In this document: positions 23,605-25,817 of the stretch, one piece after another
Layout of the letters: each line of letters begins with the position of its first letter
Position numbering within the stretch: the stretch's first letter is position 1
Assembly (NCBI GenBank): GCA_031551255.1
Contig: JAVBNW010000151.1
Span: forward strand, 1 to 25,817
Length of the DNA: 25,817 nucleotides
Direction: 5' to 3'
Source: JAVBNW01 sp031551255
GTDB taxonomy: Bacteria > Bacillota > Clostridia > Christensenellales > UBA1750
Position numbers and translations under genes: made by a program
The notes under the pieces: model-generated
Database searches by the model: none
What the model saw: only the letters and a program-made list of their open reading frames with translations
What the model was told of the DNA's origin: nothing

Positions 23605-23814
23605 TCAGGATTCGTTTGATGTTAACCCTGACGGGCGGGATAGTAAAGTCTTTTCGGCTTCCAAATCCTTATCGATCAGCCGCTTGATTTTCTCGTCCAG
23701 GGTTAGACGTGCGTTGTCATCAAAAAAGCTCTCCACGATATATGTTTTCTTGCCGATTTTCTTGGCAAACGGCGCCAGCTGCACATCCCCGTGTATAATT
23801 TCCGGTTTGTTCAT
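23605..23814 (-). CDS. tnpW: TnpW family transposon-encoded protein
   Basis: This is a 69-residue protein of the TnpW type, found next to serine recombinases in Tn4451-like elements. The core IGKKTYIVESFFDDNARLTL followed by DEKIKRLIDKD matches the family pattern (I-G-x-T-Y-x-V...F, then a DKI.RLI helix). ATG 23814 is chosen because AAGGAG lies 7 bases upstream; the frame is open to 23853. It ends 34 bases before the recombinase and is probably in the same transcript. Its role is not established; a part in regulating recombination is likely. Confidence 0.8.
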   Translation of the reverse strand: MNKPEIIHGDVQLAPFAKKIGKKTYIVESFFDDNARLTLDEKIKRLIDKDLEAEKTLLSRPSGLTSNES

Positions 23815-23886
23815 CGTATTCTCCTTAAAAATATTCTCTACTACATAGGACACTCGGAGGATTTTTGTAAACCAGCCGTTGTTCGT

Positions 23887-23904
23887 GAATAGCCCTGGCT
23901 ATTC
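23887..23904. promoter_or_regulatory. 18-bp dyad between tnpW and the DUF6809 gene
   Basis: GAATAGCC-CT-GGCTATTC is a perfect inverted repeat in the 134-base divergent spacer between tnpW (minus) and the DUF6809 gene (plus). The position suits an operator controlling both directions. Confidence 0.45.
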
Positions 23905-23948
23905 CAAAACCGTTGGAGTATTGTGTGTTGCTAACGGGAGGTGGCATT

Positions 23949-24254
23949 ATGAGAAAAATCATAGAAGACCTGTACCACGGCAATATATGCCCCAGCGACC
24001 AGATCATCATGGCAGGCTCTGAATACGCTGAAATTATGAAAACAGTGCTGGGTGCGGAGGAATACCTGAATGGGCAGCTCGACAAGATGGGGCAAAAGGC
24101 GCTGGAGAAGCTGATCGACGCATACAACGATTTGCTCACCATATCTTCAAGGGAACTGTTCATACAGGGCTTCTGGCTTGGTATGCGGCTGGGCGTAGAA
24201 GTGATGGAAGAGGATGCGGAGAGTATAAAAGATTTGATAGCAAGCCTTGAGTAA
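23949..24254 (+). CDS. DUF6809 family protein
   Basis: This is a 101-residue acidic, helical protein starting MRKIIEDLYHGNICPSDQ, a beginning typical of the DUF6809 proteins common in clostridial mobile elements. ATG 23949 has GGGAGGTGG upstream. The C-terminal part (QGFWLGMRLGVEVMEEDAES) is also characteristic. No catalytic motif is visible and the function is unknown. It faces away from tnpW and ends at a bidirectional terminator shared with the converging sigma factor gene. The coding frame is intact. Confidence 0.78.
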   Translation: MRKIIEDLYHGNICPSDQIIMAGSEYAEIMKTVLGAEEYLNGQLDKMGQKALEKLIDAYNDLLTISSRELFIQGFWLGMRLGVEVMEEDAESIKDLIASLE

Positions 24255-24266
24255 TCCTTTACATGC

Positions 24267-24300
24267 AAAAAGCTGAGGAATTCTACCCTCAGCTTTTTGT
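24267..24300. terminator. Bidirectional Rho-independent terminator
   Basis: AAAAAGCTGAGG (24267-24278) pairs perfectly with CCTCAGCTTTTT (24287-24298) around an eight-base loop. The A-run and T-run at the ends let it work on both strands, for the DUF6809 gene and the opposing sigma factor gene. Confidence 0.85.
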
Positions 24301-24669
24301 GCAGTTTTTGGAGCCGTTTGCAGACCGCCATTTTAGATAGACCCAGACGGTCCGCGATTTGCTGCTGTGTCATCTCGAGATAATACCGCTGACGCAGTAA
24401 TTTTGTTCTTCCGGAGACAGGCGGCGGATAACCATCCGTACTTGCTGGTTCTCAATATTGCGGATGATCTGATCGGCAATGGCGTCGGGATTCTGCAACC
24501 CGCCTTTGCCAACGACCGCCCAGGGATCGAGCCTCGACAGCACGATGTGCCGCCGGTCGCTTCTCGCCTGAGAGCGTAATCTTCGGTTATCCGTTTCTAA
24601 GAATTCAGCGACCTCCTTTGATACTTCTACCACTTGGCCATAGTAATCTATGGCAATTGCTTCTCCCAT
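24279..24669 (-). pseudogene. Small sigma-70 family factor, frameshifted
   Basis: The frame starts at ATG 24669 (AAAGGAAG 6 bases upstream) with MGEAIAIDYYGQVVEVSKEV and reads to RRLSPEEQ. It then hits a stop at 24370. Shifting by one base at the A4 run (24404-24401) restores a typical sigma region 4: KLLRQRYYLEMTQQQIADRLG followed by LSKMAVCKRLQKLH, a helix-turn-helix. One extra A would make the gene whole. The shifted frame then has no stop until 23825, so the 3' end is also uncertain. Intact relatives are sigma-like proteins of about 130-150 residues in clostridial mobile elements. The slippery sequence does not fit the usual -1 heptamer, so an indel or consensus error is more likely than programmed shifting. 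Confidence 0.72.
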
Positions 24670-24866
24670 TTGCACTTCCTTTCCCTGACCGGAAAAGGAG
24701 CGTGGATGCCATGCGATCAACACGAACTTGCCGTGAAAACCCTAGGGAGCGGAACATGGGAGCTTTTGCGCCCCTGATGTTTCTGAGAAGCATGCGTGCA
24801 TGCTCCTCATTGATCAGTATGAATTTTGATTAAAACAGGATGACTGCCAACCTGCTAATCTCATTT

Positions 24867-24888
24867 TATCAAAAGCATAGTATCAAAA
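24867..24888. repeat. TATCAAAA direct repeat
   Basis: TATCAAAA occurs at 24867-24874 and again at 24881-24888, a 14-base period. The first copy touches the candidate -10 of the sigma gene promoter and the second lies in its spacer, so it may be a regulator site. Confidence 0.4.
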
Positions 24889-25033
24889 TCCGCACAACGC
24901 AATGCCTTGTATTAGCGGGTTTGCGCCGACTGGTTTACAAAATGCGTTTCCGTGTCCTTATTTATGAGGGGATTATGGCGGCGTAGTTGGCGCTTCAAAA
25001 AGAAAAATGTGGAACTAAAAGTGTACCCAACCA

Positions 25034-25104
25034 TTGGCAATCTTGCCATAACCATGAAAGTCACAGATCGGAGTTGGCGATGTTGCCACAACCGCTAAAG
25101 TAAC
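25034..25104. repeat. 31-base imperfect tandem direct repeat
   Basis: Positions 25034-25064 and 25074-25104 match at 24 of 31 bases (40-base period). Each copy starts TTGGC.AT.TTGCCA, itself an inverted repeat. The second copy ends at the ribosome binding site of the zinc-finger gene. Role unknown: operator, recombinase site or remnant duplication. Confidence 0.55.
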
Positions 25105-25120
25105 AAGGAGGTTAGAAAAA

Positions 25121-25436
25121 GTGCAATATACAAAGGAATCCAGCCGGTTTAACGCTAAATACAGCATGTATGGTTCAGGCTGGTGGAAACATACATGCGT
25201 TGTCTGCGGAGATATTTTTCCGCTGTAATACCAAATATGGAAAGTATTGTTCCCGGCGCTGCGCCAATGATGCCGGGCTGGCAAAAAGAAAACAAAAGGT
25301 AATGGATCGCCGTAATCAGCATACGCATTGCTGTTTCTGCGGAAATCCCCTTGTGCAGGACATCTCCAGCAAAATACGCAAGTATTGCTCCGCCGCCTGT
25401 AAACAGAAAGCGTACAGGCAGAAGAAACGCGCATAA
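25121..25436 (+). pseudogene. Small protein with two Cys4 zinc-finger-like motifs, frameshifted
   Basis: GTG 25121 (AAGGAGG 9 bases upstream) starts MQYTKESSRFNAKYSMYG and reads to CVVCGDIF before a stop. Moving one base at the T5 run (25215-25219) gives the continuation RCNTKYGKYCSRRC, then CCFCGNPL, KYCSAAC and a basic tail QKAYRQKKRA, ending at 25436. The restored product has two similar C-x2-C...C-x3-C units, as in small DNA-binding cargo proteins of clostridial elements. One T too many explains the break. It may be a true pseudogene or a consensus error. Transcription appears divergent from the sigma factor gene. Confidence 0.7.
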
Positions 25437-25443
25437 ACGCCCT

Positions 25444-25537
25444 TGTGACGCCTCGTACTCCGGTTAAGGAGTGTTCGCCCATGACATCTATGTCCAGACA
25501 CAGGCCAGCGTGCGCCGCCACGCGGCAAGGCGTCACA
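25444..25537. ncRNA. Candidate structured RNA or oriT: four-way-junction-like palindromic segment
   Basis: A perfect 10-bp outer stem (TGTGACGCCT at 25444-25453 with AGGCGTCACA at 25528-25537) encloses three local hairpins. These are ACTCC/GGAGT (about 25457-25472), GACA/TGTC (about 25483-25494) and GCC-A-GCGTG/CACGC-GGC (about 25504-25525). The segment is non-coding and lies upstream of a MobC-like gene, where an origin of transfer would be expected. Strand and role are not known. Confidence 0.4.
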
Positions 25538-25571
25538 TGTTTAGCCTAACCTAACGCAGTCATCAAAACAA

Positions 25572-25596
25572 GTCTAACAAAATGGCCTTTTTAGAC
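25572..25596. other. Hairpin upstream of mobC
   Basis: GTCTAA and TTAGAC (25572-25577, 25591-25596) extend with AAA/TTT around one bulged C, giving a nine-pair stem. It lies 77 bases before the mobC start. It could be part of oriT (relaxase recognition) or a leader hairpin. Confidence 0.35.
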
Positions 25597-25672
25597 GCAT
25601 TGAACTGAACCGCCCAGGAATTTAGTCTACAAGTATGCGCCTTCGATCATTCTCTATAAAGGAGCGAACCAG

Positions 25673-25817
25673 ATGAAAAACCCAGATACGCTTATTCCTA
25701 CTGCTTGCGGCTGAACGAGAAAGAAGCAAAAGCGCTTAACGAAAAATCAAAGCAATGCGGGCTGTTCAAGAACACCTATTTGCGCAAGTTGATCATGGAC
25801 AAGCCTGTGCTCGCCCG
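25673..25817 (+). pseudogene. MobC-like relaxosome protein, frameshifted at the start and cut by the window edge
   Basis: ATG 25673 has AAAGGAG 8 bases upstream but reaches TGA after 13 codons. One more A in the A5 run at 25676-25680 would give MKKPRYAYSYCLRLNEKEAK, continuing ALNEKSKQCGLFKNTYLRKLI and on past the edge. That matches plasmid mobilization relaxosome proteins (MobC), ribbon-helix-helix-like partners of the relaxase. The correct frame has no other start, because a stop precedes it at 25657. Whether it is a real mutation or a sequence error cannot be decided here. Confidence 0.65.

Larger units (their letters stand above)
24670..25120. other. Spacer between the sigma factor and zinc-finger genes
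   Basis: No gene is supported in this 450-base AT-richer stretch, where two divergent genes start. It contains GCATGC-GT-GCATGC near 24791-24804, a TATCAAAA direct repeat and a 31-base imperfect repeat, listed separately. A possible minus-strand promoter for the sigma gene is TTGCGT (24902-24897) and TATGCT (24879-24874) with a 17-base spacer. Confidence 0.4.
21930..25817. mobile_element. Tn4451-like integrative mobilizable element (right end outside window)
   Basis: A large serine recombinase, TnpW, a DUF6809 protein, a small sigma factor, a zinc-finger protein and a MobC-like protein lie in the order often seen in clostridial TnpX-type mobilizable elements. The recombinase stop at 21945 and the following hairpin suggest that the left end lies close by, between about 21700 and 21945. 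I could not find the terminal repeat because the other end is not in the window. Confidence 0.7.

Noticed and set aside
24360..24410. Programmed -1 frameshift in the sigma factor gene
   Set aside because: The zero-frame context A CAA AAT does not fit the X XXY YYZ heptamer and no downstream stem is placed for it. Two neighbouring genes show similar homopolymer indels.
24618..24833. 71-residue plus-strand frame opposite the sigma gene start
   Set aside because: It has no ribosome binding site, overlaps the sigma coding region and has no recognisable motif.

Overview
The window reads like a chromosome segment of an anaerobic, fairly GC-rich member of the Firmicutes (Clostridia type). Evidence for this is the strong AGGAGG-type ribosome binding sites, frequent GTG/TTG starts, lipoprotein substrate-binding proteins, an oxygen-sensitive 4Fe-4S aldo/keto reductase, and a Tn4451-like mobile element with TnpW and DUF6809 proteins. 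No rRNA, tRNA or CRISPR array was seen. Genus cannot be named from the sequence alone.

Left part (1-10650): a large secreted surface protein (GLUG repeats, Pro-Thr linker, two F5/8 type C-like domains) runs off the left edge on the minus strand. A MATE efflux pump follows on the plus strand, then a 4Fe-4S aldo/keto reductase. Next is an LplB/YtcP/LipO-type oligosaccharide ABC importer (two permeases and a lipoprotein, no ATPase gene) under a near-consensus promoter and ending in a strong terminator. A second, different aldo/keto reductase comes after it. This looks like a glycan capture, import and redox-modification region.

Middle part (10651-19986): a nickel-pincer nucleotide (NPN) cofactor island. 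On the minus strand a five-gene Opp/Nik-type ABC importer (nikA-B-C-D-E order) runs directly into larC, the nickel insertase. Divergently, larE and larB overlap by an ATGA. Together they would import nickel, make the pincer ligand (LarB carboxylation, LarE sulfur transfer) and insert the metal (LarC). The NPN-using enzyme (LarA family) is not in the window. The divergent control region has a near-consensus nikA promoter, an 18-bp dyad over its -35, and a leader containing a hairpin followed by a U7 tract, so attenuation is possible. A 2'-5' RNA ligase/LigT-type phosphoesterase follows larB.

Right part (19983-25817): two adjacent minus-strand genes encode unrecognised proteins that share a cysteine-cluster C-terminal pattern. 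From about 21.9 kb a Tn4451-like mobilizable element begins: large serine recombinase, tnpW, a DUF6809 gene, a small sigma factor, a two-zinc-finger protein and a MobC-like gene cut by the right edge. The last three each carry an apparent one-base indel in a homopolymer run, while every gene to their left is intact. This means either element decay or homopolymer consensus errors. Between the zinc-finger gene and mobC lies a palindrome-rich, four-way-junction-like segment that could be oriT or a structured RNA.
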